Assembly (NCBI GenBank): GCA_021397835.1
Contig: JAJFZO010000471.1
Coordinates: 1 to 64,000 of the forward strand
Direction: 5' to 3'
Origin: Moringa oleifera
Lineage: Eukaryota; Streptophyta; Magnoliopsida; Brassicales; Moringaceae
DNA length: 64,000 bases
Shown here: piece after piece, positions 23,691 to 37,136 of the stretch
How positions within the stretch are numbered: the first letter of the stretch is position 1
Layout of the letters: each line of letters opens with the position of its first letter
Position numbers and translations under genes: made by a program
Notes under the pieces: model-generated
The model's database searches: none
What the model saw: only the letters and a program-made list of their open reading frames with translations
Told to the model about the DNA's origin: nothing

Positions 23691-26600
23691 CAGGGTGTCA
23701 CGCCTTGCCCTGGTTGGCCGTGTGGCTCACTCATTGTTAACGGCCGACGATCGGGTCGTCGATCGCACTGCGCAATGAGTCCGCCAAGGAAAGCCTGGGC
23801 GTCGAGATCCAGCCCCGCATCCGCCACCTCGAGGGCCTGAAACGAAGCACTATGCATGCTCAAAATCCCCCCAGCGATTTGGCCTTCACTTAGCATGCAT
23901 CATCATTAGCTTCGCGGCCCACACCGTCGAGTTTATCTAGCCACATCCCAGCTCATTATCCCACGATTTCTCTCCTTTCGTTGCCCACATTTTTCCCACC
24001 GATGAGACCTTGGCAGCAGGGGTGTCACGCCTTGCCGGGGCTGGCCGTGTGGCTCCCTCATTGCTAACGGCCGACGATCGTGTCGTCGATCGCGCTGCGC
24101 AATGAGTCCACCTAGGCAAGCCTGGGCGTCGGGATCCAGCCCCGCATTAGTCACCTCGAGGGCCTGCGACGAAGCACTCGGCATGCTCAAAATCCCACCA
24201 GCGATTTGGCCTTCGCGTAGCATGCATCATCGTTAGCTTCGCCACCAACACCGTCGAGTTTGTCTAGCCACATCCCAGCTTATTATCCCACGATTTTTCT
24301 CAATTTGTTGCCCACGTTTTTCACACCGATGAGGCCTTGGCAACAGGGGTGTCACGCCTTGCCCAGGTTGGTCGTGTGGCTCACTCATTGCTAATGGCTG
24401 ACGATGATGTCATCGAACGCGATGCGCAACGAGTTCGCCAAGGCAAGCTTGGGCATCAGGATGCAGCCCTGCATCCGCCGCCTCGAGGGCCTGCGACGAA
24501 GCACTCCGCATGCTCAAAATCCCCCCAGCGATTTGGACCTCGCGTAGCATCCATCATCATTATCTTCGCTACCCACTCCATCGAGCTTGTGTAGCCACAT
24601 CCCAGCTCATTATCCCACGATTTCTCTCATTTCATTGCCCACGTGTTTCCCACCGATGAGGCCTTGGCAGCCGGGTCTCATGCCTAGCCCTGGCTGGCCG
24701 TGCGGCTTACTCATTGCTAATGGCCGACAATCGTGTCGTTGATCGCGGTGCACAACGAGTCCGCCGAGGCAAGCCAGGACGTCGGGATCCAGCCCCGCAT
24801 CCGCCACCTCGAGGGCCTGCGAAGAAGCACTCTGCATGCTCAAAATCCCCCCAGCGATTTGGCCCTCGCGTAGCATGCGTCATCATTAGCTTTGCCGCCC
24901 ATACCGTCGAGCTTGTGTAGCCACTTCCCAGCTTTTTATCCCATGATTGTTCTCATTTCGTTGCCCACCTTTTTCCCACCGATGAGGCCTTGGTAGCAGG
25001 GTGTCACGCCTTACCCTGGCTGGCCGTGTGGCTCCCTCACTGCTAACGGTCGACGATCGTGTCGTCGATCGCACTGCGCAACGAGTCCGCCAAGGAAAGC
25101 CTGTGCGTCGGGATCCAGCCCCGCATCCGCCACCTTGAGGGCCTGAGACGAAGCACTCTGCATGCTCTAAATACCCCCAGCGATTTGGCCTTCGCGTAGC
25201 ATGCATCATCATTAGCTTCACGGCCCACACCATTGAGTTTGTCTAGCCACATCCCAGCTCATTATCCCACGATTTTTCTCATTTCGTTGCCCATGTTTTT
25301 CCCACCGATGAGGCCTTGGCAGCAGGGGTGTCACGCCTTGCCATGGCTAGTCGTGTGGCTCCCTCATTGCTAACGGTCGACGATCCTGTTGACGATCGCG
25401 CTGCGCAACGAGTCCGCCTAGGCAAGCCCAGGTGTCGGGATCTAGCCCCGCATCCGCCACCTCGAGGGCCTGCGACAAAGCACTTCCCATGCTCAAAATC
25501 TGCCCAGCGATTTGGCCCTCGCGTAGCATGCATCATCGTTAGCTTCGCCACCAACACAGTCGAGTTTGTCTAGCCACATCCCAGCTTATTATCCCATGAT
25601 TTTTCTCATTTCGTTGCCCACGTTTTTCCCACCGATGAGGCCTTGGCAGCAGGGTGTCACGCCTTGCCCTAGCTGGCCGTATGGCTCACTCATTGCTAGC
25701 GGCCAACGATCGTGTCGTTGATCGCGGTGCACAACGAGTCCGCCGAGGCAAGCCAGGGCGTCGGGATCCAGCCCCGCATCCGCTACCTCGAGGGCCTGCG
25801 ACGAAGCACTCCGCATGCTCAAAATCCCCCCAGCGATTTGGCCCTCGCATAGCATGCGTCATCATTAGCTTCGCCGCCAACACCGTCGAGCTTGTGTCGC
25901 CACATCCCAGTTTATTATCCCATGATTTTTCTCATTTCGCTGCCCACCTTTTTTCCACCGATGAGGCCTTGGCAGCAGGGTGTCTCGCCTTGCCCTGGCT
26001 GACCATGTGGCTCACTCATTGCTAACGGTCGACGATCGTGTCGTCGATCGCACTGCTTAACGAGTTCGCCAAGGAAAGCCTGGGCGTCGGGATCCATCCC
26101 CGCATCCGCCACCTCGAGGGCCTGCGACGAAGCACTGTGCATGCTCAAAAGCCCCCCAGCGATTTGGCCTTCGCGTAGCATGCATCATCATTAGCTTCGC
26201 GGCCCACACCGTTGAGTTTGTCTTGCCACATCCCAGCTCATTATCCCACGATTTCTCTCATTTTGTTGCCCATGTTTTTCCCACCGATGAGGCCTTGGCA
26301 GCAGGGCCTCACGCCTTGCCCAGGCTGGCCGTGTGGCTCACTCATTGCTAACGGCCGACGATCGTGTCGTTGATCGCGGTGCACAACGAGTCCGCCGAGG
26401 CAAGCCTGGGCGTCTGGATCCAGCCCCGCATCTGCCACCTCGAGGGCCTGCGACGAAGCACTCCGCATGTACAAAATCCCCCCAGCGATTTGGCCCTCGC
26501 ATAGCATGCGTCATCATTAGCTTCGCCGCCCACACCGTCGAGTTTGTGAAGCCACATCCCAGCTTATTATCCCACGATTTTTCTCATTTCGTTGCCCACG

Positions 26601-28967
26601 TTTTTCCCACCGATGAGGCCTTGGCAGCAGGGTCTCACCCCTTGCCCTGGCTAGCCGTGTGGCTCACTCAGTGCTAACGGCCGAAGATCGTGTCGTTGAT
26701 CGCGGTTCACAACGAGTCCACCGAGGCAAGCCAGGGCATCGGGATCCAGCCCCGCATCTGCCACATCGAGGGCCTGCGACGAAGCCCTCCGCATGCTCAA
26801 CATCCCCCCAGCGATTTGGCCCTCGCGTAGCATGCGTCATCATTACCTTCGCCGCCCACATCGTCGAGCTTGTGTAGCCACATCCCAGCTTATTATCCCA
26901 TGATTTTTCTCATTTCGTTGCCCACCTTTTTCCCACCGATGAGGCCTTGGCAGCAGGGTGTCACGCCTTGCCCTGGCTGGCCGTATGGCTCACTCATTGC
27001 TAACGGCCGACGATCGTGTCGTCAATCGCACTGCGCAATGAGTCCGCCAAGGAAAGCCTGGGCGTCGGGATCCAGCCCCGCATCCGCCACCTCGAGGGCC
27101 TACGACGAAGCACTCTGCATGCTCAAAATCCCCCCAGTGATTTGGCCTTCGCGTAGCATGCATCATCATTAGCTTCGCGGCCCACACCGTCGAGTTTGTG
27201 TAGCCACATCGCAGCTTATTATCCCATGATTTTTCTCATTTCGTTGCCCACCTTTTTCCCACCGATGAGGCCTTGGCAGCAGGGTGTCACGCCTTGCCCT
27301 GGCTGGCCGTATGGCTCACTCATTGCTAACGGCCGATGATCGTGTCGTCAATCGCACTGCGCAATGAGTCCGCCAAGGAAGGCCTCGGCGTCGGGATCCA
27401 GCCCCGCATCCGCCACCTAGAGGGCCTGCGACGAAGCACTCTGCATTCTCAAAATCCCCCCAGTGATTTGGCCTTCGCGTAGCATGCATCATCATTAGCT
27501 TCGCGGCCCACACCGTCGAGTTTGTCTAGCCACATCCCAGCTCATTATCCCACGATTTCTCTCATTTTGTTGCCCACGTTTTTCCCACCGATGAGGCCTT
27601 AGCAGCAGGGTGTCACGCCTTGCCCTGGCTGGCCGTGTGGCTCACTCTTTGCTAGCGGTCGACGATCGTGTCGTTGATCGCGGTGCACAACGAGTCCGTC
27701 GAGGCAAGCCAGGGTGTCGGGATCCAGCCCCGCATCCGGCACCCCGAGGGCCTGCGACGAAGCACTCTGCATGCTCAAAATCCCCCCAGCGATTTGGCCC
27801 TTGCGTAGCATGCGTCATCATTAGCTTTGCCGCCCATACCGTCGAGCTTGTGTCACCACATCCCAGCTTATTATCCCATGATTTTTCTCATATTGCTGCC
27901 CACGTTTTTTCCTACCGATGAGGCCTTGGCAGCAGGGTGTCACGCCTTGCCCTGGCTGGCCGTGTAGCTCACTCATTGTTAACGGCTGACGATCGTGTCG
28001 TCGATCGCACTGCGCAACGAGTCCGCCAAGGAAAGCCTGGGCATCGGGATCCAGCCCTGCATCCGCCACCTCGAGGGCCTGCGACGAAGCACTCTGCATG
28101 CTCAAAATCCCCCCAGCGATTTGGCCTTCGCGTAGCATGCATCATCATTAGCTTCGCGGCCCACACCGTCGAGTTTGTCTAGCCACATCCCAGCTCATTA
28201 TCCCACGATTTCTCTCATTTCGCTGCCCACATTTTTCCCACCGATGAGGCCTTGGCAGCAGGGCCTCACGCCTTGCCTTGGCTGGCCGTATGGCTCACTC
28301 ATTGCTAGCGGTCGACGATCGTGTCGTTGATCGCGGTGCACAACGAGTCCGTCCAGGCAAGCCAGGGTGTCGGGATCCAGCCCCGCATCTGGCACCCCGA
28401 GGGCCTGCGACAAAGCACTTTGCATGCTCAAAATCCCCCCAGCGATTTGGCCCTCGCGTAGCATGCGTCATCATTAGCTTTGCCGCCCACACCGTCGAGC
28501 TTGTGTCGCCACATCCCAGCTTATTATCCCATGATTTTTCTCATTTCGCTGCCCACTTTTTTCCCACCGATGAGGCCTTGGCAGCAGGGTGTCACGCCTT
28601 GCCCTGGCTTGCCGTGTGGCTCACTCATTGTTAACGGCCGACGATCGTGTCGTCGATCGCACTACGCAAGGAGACCGCCAAGGAAAGCCTGGGCGTCGGG
28701 ATCCAGCCCCGCGTTCGCCACCTCGAGGGCCTGCGACGAAGCACTCTGCATGCTCAAAATCCCCCCAGCGATTTGGCCCTCGCGTAGCATGCGTCATCAT
28801 TAGCTTTGCCGCCCACACCGTCGAGCTTGTGTCACCACATCCCAGCTTATTATCCCATGATTTTTCTCATTTCGCTGCCCACCATTTTCCCACCGATGAG
28901 GCCTTGGCAGCAAGGTGTCACGCCTTGCCCTGGCTGGCCGTGTGGCTCACTCGTTGCTAACGGTCGA

Positions 28968-28973
28968 CGATCG
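28968..28973. other. 12-bp deletion at the dyad, instance 1
   Basis: gacgatcg runs straight into cactgcgc; the usual tgtcgtcgatcg is absent. The lost segment is bounded by two direct copies of cgatcg, so one repeat and the spacer have gone. The monomer is 314 bp. Confidence 0.85.
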
Positions 28974-29800
28974 CACTGCGCAACGAGTCCGCCAAGGAAA
29001 GCCTGGGTGTCGGGATCCAGCCCCGCATTCGCCACCTCGAGGGCCTGCAACGAAGCACTCTGCATGCTCAAAATCCCCCCAGCGATTTGGCCTTCGCGTA
29101 GCATGCGTCATCATTAGCTTCGCGGCCCACACCGTCGAGTTTGTCTATCCACATCCCAGCTCATTATCCCACGATTTCTCTCATTTCGTTGCCCACGTTT
29201 TTCCCACCGATGAGGCCTTGGCAGCAGGGCCTCACGCCTTGCCCTGGCTGGCCGTGTGGCTCACTCATTGCTAACGGCCGACGATCCTGTCGCGGATCGC
29301 GGTGAGTAACGAGTCCGCCGAGGCAAGCCAGGGCGTCGGGATGCAGCCCCGCATCCGCCACCTCGAGGGCCTGCGACGAAGTACTCCGCAGGCTCAAAAT
29401 CCCCCCAGCGATTTGGCCCTCGCGTAGCATGCATCATCAATAGCTTCACCGCCCACACCGTCGAGCTTGTGTAGCCACATCCCAGCTTATTATCCCATGA
29501 TTTTTCTCATTTTGTTGCCCACATTTTTTCCACCGATGAGGCCTTGGCAGCAGGGTGTCACGCCTTGCCCTGGTTGGCCGTGTGGCTCACTCATTGTTAA
29601 CGGCCGACGATCGTGTCGTCGATCGCACTGCGCAACGAGTCCGCCAAGGAAAGCCTGGGCGTCGGGATCCAGCCCCGCATCCGCCACCTCGAGGGCCTGA
29701 AACGAAGCACTCTGCATGCTCAAAATCCCCCCAGCGATTTGGCCTTCACTTAGCATGCATCATCATTAGCTTCGCGGCCCACACTGTCGAGTTTATCTAG

Positions 29801-30127
29801 CCACATCCCAGCTCATTATCCCACGATTTCTCTCCTTTCGTTGCCCACATTTTTCCCACCGATGAGACCTTGGCAGCAGGGGTGTCACGCCTTGCCATGG
29901 CTGGCCGTGTGGCTCCCTCATTGCTAACGGCCGACGATCGTGTCGTCGATCGCGCTGCGCAATGAGTCCACCTAGGCAAGCCTGGGCGTCGGGATCCAGC
30001 CCCGCATTAGTCACCTCGAGGGCCTGCGACGAAGCACTCGGCATGCTCAAAATCCCACCAGCGATTTGGCCTTCGCGTAGCATGCATCATCGTTAGCTTC
30101 GCCACCAACACCGTCGAGTTTGTCTAG
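29801..30127. repeat. Representative monomer, subfamily 2 (327 bp, cctaggcaagcc type)
   Basis: This unit has four Gs before tgtcac, then ttgccatggctgg and gtggctccctc. The middle has gatcgcgctgcgcaa followed by cctaggcaagcc. The 3' part ends catcatcgttagcttcgcc and accaacaccgtcgag. Related units lie at 1754, 3712, 14481, 21662, 23941, 32105, 51762 and elsewhere. The linked differences from subfamily 1 run through the whole monomer, so this is a true sequence class and not scattered noise. Confidence 0.82.
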
Positions 30128-31054
30128 CCACATCCCAGCTTATTATCCCACGATTTTTCTCATTTTGTTGCCCACGTTTTTCCCACCGATGAGGCCTTGG
30201 CAACAGGGGTGTCACGCCTTGCCCAGGTTGGTCGTGTGGCTCACTCATTGCTAATGGCTGACGATGATGTCATCGAACGCGATGCGCAACGAGTTCGCCA
30301 AGGCAAGCTTGGGCATCAGGATGCAGCCCTGCATCCGCCGCCTCGAGGGCCTGCGACGAAGCACTCCGCATGCTCAAAATCCCCCCAGCGATTTGGACCT
30401 CGCGTAGCATCCATCATCATTATCTTCGCTACCCACTCCATCGAGCTTGTGTAGCCACATCCCAGCTCATTATCCCACGATTTCTCTCATTTCATTGCCC
30501 ACGTTTTTCCCACCGATGAGGCCTTGGCAGCCGGGTCTCATGCCTAGCCCTGGCTGGCCGTGCGGCTTACTCATTGCTAACGGCCGACGATCGTGTCGTT
30601 GATCGCGGTGCACAACGAGTCCGCCGAGGCAAGCCAGGGCGTCGGGATCCAGCCCCGCATCCGCCACCTCGAGGGCCTGCGAAGAAGCACTCTACATGCT
30701 CAAAATCCCCCCAGCGATTTGGCCCTCGCGTAGCATGCGTCATCATTAGCTTTGCCGCCCATACCGTCGAGCTTGTGTAGCCACTTCCTAGCTTATTATC
30801 CCATGATTGTTCTCATTTCGTTGCCCACCTTTTTCCCACCGATGAGGCCTTGGTAGCAGGGTGTCACGCCTTACCCTAGCTGGCCGTGTGGCTCCCTCAC
30901 TGCTAACGGTCGACGATCGTGTCGTTGATCGCACTGCGCAACGAGTCCGCCAAGGAAAGCCTGCGCGTCAGGATCCAGCCCCGCATCCGCCACCTTGAGG
31001 GCCTGAGACGAAGCACTCTGCATGCTCAAAATACCCCCAGCGATTTGGCCTTCG

Positions 31055-31800
31055 CGTAGCATGCATGCATCATCGTTAGCTTCGCCACCAACACAGTCGA
31101 GTTTGTCTATGCCACATCCTAGCTTTTTTATCCCACGATTTTTCTCCATTTCGTTACCCCCACGTTTTTCCCACCGGATGAGCCTTGGATGCAGGGTCGC
31201 ACCGCCTTGGCCCTGGCCTGGCCGTTTGGCTCACTCATTGCTAAACGGCCGACGATCCTGTCGTGGATCGCGGTGTGTAACGGTCTCGTCGGGCAAGCAG
31301 GGACGTCGGATCCAGCCCCGCATCCGCCACCGCTCGAGGGCTTGCGACGAAGTACTCCGCAAGCTCAAATCCCCCCAGCGATTTGGCCCTCGCGTAGCAT
31401 GCATCATCATTAGCTTCACCGCCCACACCGTCGAGCTTGTGTAGCCACATCCCAGCTTATTATCCCGTGATTTTTCTCATTTCGTTGCCTACATTTTTCC
31501 CACCGATGAGGCCTTGGCAGCAGGGTGTCACGCCTTGCCCTGGTTGGCCGTGTGGCTCACTCATTGTTAACGATCGACGATCGTGTCGTCCATAGCATTG
31601 CGCAACGAGTCCGCCAAGGAAAGCCTGGGCGTCGGGATCCAGCCCCGCATTCGCCACCTCGAGGGCCTACAACGAAGCACTCTGCATGCTCAAAATCCCC
31701 CCAGCGATTTGGCCTTCGCGTAGCATGCATCTACCCCCATTAGCTTTCCGGGGGGCCCACACCGTCGAGTTTATCTAGCCACAATCCCAGCTCTTATCCC
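31055..31800. repeat. Indel-dense stretch inside the array (zone 2)
   Basis: Monomers 30781, 31112 and 31445 span 331, 333 and 334 bp. Examples are gcatgcatgcatc, tctatgcc, gcttttttatcc, gttacccccacg, caccggatgag, tggatgcagg, ttggccctggcctgg, ctacccccatt and ttccggggggccc. Most are single-base gains or losses, often in homopolymers. The zone spans the start of copy 2 of the 25-mer. Confidence 0.7.
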
Positions 31801-34319
31801 ATGATTTTTCTCATTTCGTTGCCCACATTTTTTCCACCGATGAGGCCTTGGCAGCAGGGTGTCACGCCTTGCCCTGGTTGGCCGTGTGGCTCACTCATTG
31901 TTAACGGCCGACGATCGGGTCGTCGATCGCACTGCGCAATGAGTCCGCCAAGGAAAGCCTGGGCGTCGAGATCCAGCCCCGCATCCGCCACCTCGAGGGC
32001 CTGAAACGAAGCACTATGCATGCTCAAAATCCCCCCAGCGATTTGGCCTTCACTTAGCATGCATCATCATTAGCTTCGCGGCCCACACCGTCGAGTTTAT
32101 CTAGCCACATCCCAGCTCATTATCCCACGATTTCTCTCCTTTCGTTGCCCACATTTTTCCCACCGATGAGACCTTGGCAGCAGGGGTGTCACGCCTTGCC
32201 GGGGCTGGCCGTGTGGCTCCCTCATTGCTAACGGCCGACGATCGTGTCGTCGATCGCGCTGCGCAATGAGTCCACCTAGGCAAGCCTGGGCGTCGGGATC
32301 CAGCCCCGCATTAGTCACCTCGAGGGCCTGCGACGAAGCACTCGGCATGCTCAAAATCCCACCAGCGATTTGGCCTTCGCGTAGCATGCATCATCGTTAG
32401 CTTCGCCACCAACACCGTCGAGTTTGTCTAGCCACATCCCAGCTTATTATCCCACGATTTTTCTCAATTTGTTGCCCACGTTTTTCACACCGATGAGGCC
32501 TTGGCAACAGGGGTGTCACGCCTTGCCCAGGTTGGTCGTGTGGCTCACTCATTGCTAATGGCTGACGATGATGTCATCGAACGCGATGCGCAACGAGTTC
32601 GCCAAGGCAAGCTTGGGCATCAGGATGCAGCCCTGCATCCGCCGCCTCGAGGGCCTGCGACGAAGCACTCCGCATGCTCAAAATCCCCCCAGCGATTTGG
32701 ACCTCGCGTAGCATCCATCATCATTATCTTCGCTACCCACTCCATCGAGCTTGTGTAGCCACATCCCAGCTCATTATCCCACGATTTCTCTCATTTCATT
32801 GCCCACGTGTTTCCCACCGATGAGGCCTTGGCAGCCGGGTCTCATGCCTAGCCCTGGCTGGCCGTGCGGCTTACTCATTGCTAATGGCCGACAATCGTGT
32901 CGTTGATCGCGGTGCACAACGAGTCCGCCGAGGCAAGCCAGGACGTCGGGATCCAGCCCCGCATCCGCCACCTCGAGGGCCTGCGAAGAAGCACTCTGCA
33001 TGCTCAAAATCCCCCCAGCGATTTGGCCCTCGCGTAGCATGCGTCATCATTAGCTTTGCCGCCCATACCGTCGAGCTTGTGTAGCCACTTCCCAGCTTTT
33101 TATCCCATGATTGTTCTCATTTCGTTGCCCACCTTTTTCCCACCGATGAGGCCTTGGTAGCAGGGTGTCACGCCTTACCCTGGCTGGCCGTGTGGCTCCC
33201 TCACTGCTAACGGTCGACGATCGTGTCGTCGATCGCACTGCGCAACGAGTCCGCCAAGGAAAGCCTGTGCGTCGGGATCCAGCCCCGCATCCGCCACCTT
33301 GAGGGCCTGAGACGAAGCACTCTGCATGCTCTAAATACCCCCAGCGATTTGGCCTTCGCGTAGCATGCATCATCATTAGCTTCACGGCCCACACCATTGA
33401 GTTTGTCTAGCCACATCCCAGCTCATTATCCCACGATTTTTCTCATTTCGTTGCCCATGTTTTTCCCACCGATGAGGCCTTGGCAGCAGGGGTGTCACGC
33501 CTTGCCATGGCTAGTCGTGTGGCTCCCTCATTGCTAACGGTCGACGATCCTGTTGACGATCGCGCTGCGCAACGAGTCCGCCTAGGCAAGCCCAGGTGTC
33601 GGGATCTAGCCCCGCATCCGCCACCTCGAGGGCCTGCGACAAAGCACTTCCCATGCTCAAAATCTGCCCAGCGATTTGGCCCTCGCGTAGCATGCATCAT
33701 CGTTAGCTTCGCCACCAACACAGTCGAGTTTGTCTAGCCACATCCCAGCTTATTATCCCATGATTTTTCTCATTTCGTTGCCCACGTTTTTCCCACCGAT
33801 GAGGCCTTGGCAGCAGGGTGTCACGCCTTGCCCTAGCTGGCCGTATGGCTCACTCATTGCTAGCGGCCAACGATCGTGTCGTTGATCGCGGTGCACAACG
33901 AGTCCGCCGAGGCAAGCCAGGGCGTCGGGATCCAGCCCCGCATCCGCTACCTCGAGGGCCTGCGACGAAGCACTCCGCATGCTCAAAATCCCCCCAGCGA
34001 TTTGGCCCTCGCATAGCATGCGTCATCATTAGCTTCGCCGCCAACACCGTCGAGCTTGTGTCGCCACATCCCAGTTTATTATCCCATGATTTTTCTCATT
34101 TCGCTGCCCACCTTTTTTCCACCGATGAGGCCTTGGCAGCAGGGTGTCTCGCCTTGCCCTGGCTGACCATGTGGCTCACTCATTGCTAACGGTCGACGAT
34201 CGTGTCGTCGATCGCACTGCTTAACGAGTCCGCCAAGGAAAGCCTGGGCGTCGGGATCCATCCCCGCATCCGCCACCTCGAGGGCCTGCGACGAAGCACT
34301 GTGCATGCTCAAAAGCCCC

Positions 34320-34390
34320 TCAGCGATTTGGACCTCGCGTAGCATCCATCATCATTATCTTCGCTACCCACTCCATCGAGCTTGTGTAGC
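34320..34390. repeat. Short replaced patch (subfamily 3 tail)
   Basis: The two related copies of this place (26156-26226 and 37894-37964) read ggccttcgcgtagc, then gcatgcatc and gcggcccacacc. Here the sequence reads ggacctcgcgtagc, then catccatc and ctacccactccatcgag, as in the monomers at 30128 and 32432. Sequence on both sides returns to the expected type. Confidence 0.75.
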
Positions 34391-37130
34391 CACATCCCAG
34401 CTCATTATCCCACGATTTCTCTCATTTTGTTGCCCACGTTTTTCCCACCGACGAGGCCTTGGCAGCAGGGCCTCACGCCTTGCCCAGGCTGGCCGTGTGG
34501 CTCACTCATTGCTAACGGCCGATGATCGTGTCGTTGATCGCGGTGCACAACAAGTCCGCCGAGGCAAGCCTGGGCGTCTGGATCCAGCCCCGCATCTGCC
34601 ACCTCGAGGGCCTGCGACAAAGCACTCCGCATGCACAAAATCCCCCCAGCGATTTGGCCCTCGCATAGCATGCGTCATCATTAGCTTCGCCGCCCACACC
34701 GTCGAGTTTGAGTAGCCACATCCCAGCTTATTATCCCACGATTTTTCCCATTTCGTTGCCCACGTTTTTCCCACCGATGAGGCCTTGGCAGCAGGGTCTC
34801 ACCCCTTGCCCTGGCTAGCCGTGTGGCTCACTCATTGCTAACGGCCGAAGATCGTGTCGTTGATCGCGGTTCACAACGAGTCCACCGAGGCAAGCCAGGG
34901 CATCGGGATCCAGCCCCGCATCTGCCACATCGAGGGCCTGCGACGAAGCCCTCCGCATGCTCAACATCCCCCCAGCGATTTGGCCCTCGCGTAGCATGCG
35001 TCATCATTACCTTCGCCGCCCACATCGTCGAGCTTGTGTAGCCACATCCCAGCTTATTATCCCATGATTTTTCTCATTTCGTTGCCCACCTTTTTCCCAC
35101 CGATGAGGCCTTGGCAGCAGGGTGTCACGCCTTGCCCTGGCTGGCCGTATGGCTCACTCATTGCTAACGGTCGACGATCGTGTCGTCAATCGCTCTGCGC
35201 AATGAGTCCGCCAAGGAAAGCCTGGGCGTCGGGATCCAGCCCCGCATCCGCCACCTCGAGGGCCTGCGATGAAGCACTCTGCATGCTCAAAATCCCCCCA
35301 GTGATTTGGCCTTCGCGTAGCATGCATCATCATTAGCTTCGCGGCCCACACCGTCGAGTTTGTGTAGCCACATCCCAGCTTATTATCCCATGATTTTTCT
35401 CATTTCGTTGCCAACCTTTTTCCCACCGATGAGGCCTTGGCAGCAGGGTGTCACGCCTTGCCCTGGCTGGCTGTATGGCTCACTCATTGCTAACGGCCGA
35501 CGATCGTGTCGTCAATCGCACTGCGCAATGAGTCTGCCAAGGAAGGCCTCGGCGTCGGGATCCAGCCCCGCATCCGCCACCTCGAGGGCCTGCGACGAAG
35601 CACTCTGCATTCTCAAAATCCCCCCAGTGATTTGGCCTTTGCGTAGCATGCATCATCATTAGCTTCGCGGCCCACACCGTCGAGTTTGTCTAGCCACATC
35701 CCAGCTCATTATCCCACGATTTCTCTCATTTTGTTGCCCACGTTTTTCCCACCGATGAGGCCTTAGCAGCAGGGTGTCACGCCTTGCCCTGGCTGGCCGT
35801 GTGGCTCACTCATTGCTAGCGGTCGACGATCGTGTCGTTGATCGCGGTGCACAACGAGTCCGTCGAGGCAAGCCAGGGTGTCGGGATCCAGCCCCGCATC
35901 CGGCACCCCGAGGGCCTGCGACGAAGCACTCTGCATGCTCAAAATCCCCCCAGCGATTTGGCCCTCGCGTAGCATGCGTCATCATTAGCTTTGCCGCCCA
36001 TACCGTCGAGCTTGTGTCACCACATCCCAGCTTATAATCTCATGATTTTTCTCATTTCGCTGCCCACCTTTTTCCCACCGATGAGGCCTTGGTAGCAGGG
36101 TGTCACGCCTTGCCCTGGCTGGCCGTGTAGCTCACTCATTGTTAACGGCCGACGATCATGTCGTCGATCGCACTGCGCAACGAGTCTGCCAAGGAAAGCC
36201 TGGGCGTCGGGATCTAGCCCTGCATCCGCCACCTCGAGGGCCTGCGACGAAGCACTCTGCATGCTCAAAATCCCCCCAGCGATTTGGCCTTCGCGTAGCA
36301 TGCATCATCATTAGCTTCGCGGCCCACACCGTCGAATTTGTCTAGCCACATCCCAGCTCATTATCCCACGATTTCTCTCATTTCGCTGCCCACGTTTTTC
36401 CCACCGATGAGGCCTTGGCAGCAGGGCCTCACGCCTTGCCTTGGCTGGCCGTGTGGCTCACTCATTGCTAGCGGTCGACGATCGTGTCGTTGATCGCGGT
36501 GCACAACGAGTCCGTCGAGGCAAGCCAGGGTGTCGGGATCCAGCCCCGCATCTAGCACCCCGAGGGCCTGCGACAAAGCACTTTGCATGCTCAAAATCCC
36601 CCCAGCGATTTGGCCCTCGCGTAGCATGCGTCATCATTAGCTTTGCCGCCCACACCGTCGAGCTTGTGTCGCCACATCCCAGCTTATTATCCCATGATTT
36701 TTCTCATTTCGCTGCCCACCTTTTTCCCACCGATGAGGCCTTGGCAGCAGGGTGTCACGCCTTGCCCTGGCTTGCCGTGTGGCTCACTCATTGTTAACGG
36801 CCGACGATCGTGTCGTCGATCGCACTACGCAAGGAGACCGCCAAGGAAAGCCTGGGCGTCGGGATCCAGCCCCGCGTTCGCCACCTCGAGGGCCTGCGAC
36901 GAAGCACTCTGCATGCTCAAAATCCCCCCAGCGATTTGGCCCTCGCGTAGCATGCGTCATCATTAGCTTTGCCGCCCACACCGTCGAGCTTGTGTCACCA
37001 CATCCCAGCTTATTATCCCATGATTTTTCTCATTTCGCTGCCCACCATTTTCCCACCGATGAGGCCTTGGCAGCAAGGTGTCACGCCTTGCCCTGGCTGG
37101 CCGTGTGGCTCACTCGTTGCTAACGGTCGA

Positions 37131-37136
37131 CGATCG
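37131..37136. other. 12-bp deletion at the dyad, instance 2
   Basis: Same junction as at 28968, in the matching monomer of 25-mer copy 2, and thus inherited through block duplication. Monomer 36998-37311 is 314 bp. Confidence 0.85.

Larger units (their letters stand above)
22968..31111. repeat. 25-monomer higher-order repeat, copy 1 (about 8.14 kb)
   Basis: The order of monomer types from 22968 is repeated from 31112 at offsets of 8144-8164. By eye identity is about 98-100% in the monomers I compared; 25574-25899 and 33738-34063 look identical. Markers in order include the two cctgaaacg units, cattagtcacctcg, the subfamily 3 unit at 24268, gtcattgcctagccc variants, tgacgatcgcgctg (25391), gcttaacgag (26055), cacatcgagggcc, ggaaggcctcgg, cggcaccccgagg and a 12-bp deletion near 28970. 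Offsets drift by a few bases because of small indels, mostly near 23.6 and 31.1-31.8 kb. Confidence 0.88.
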
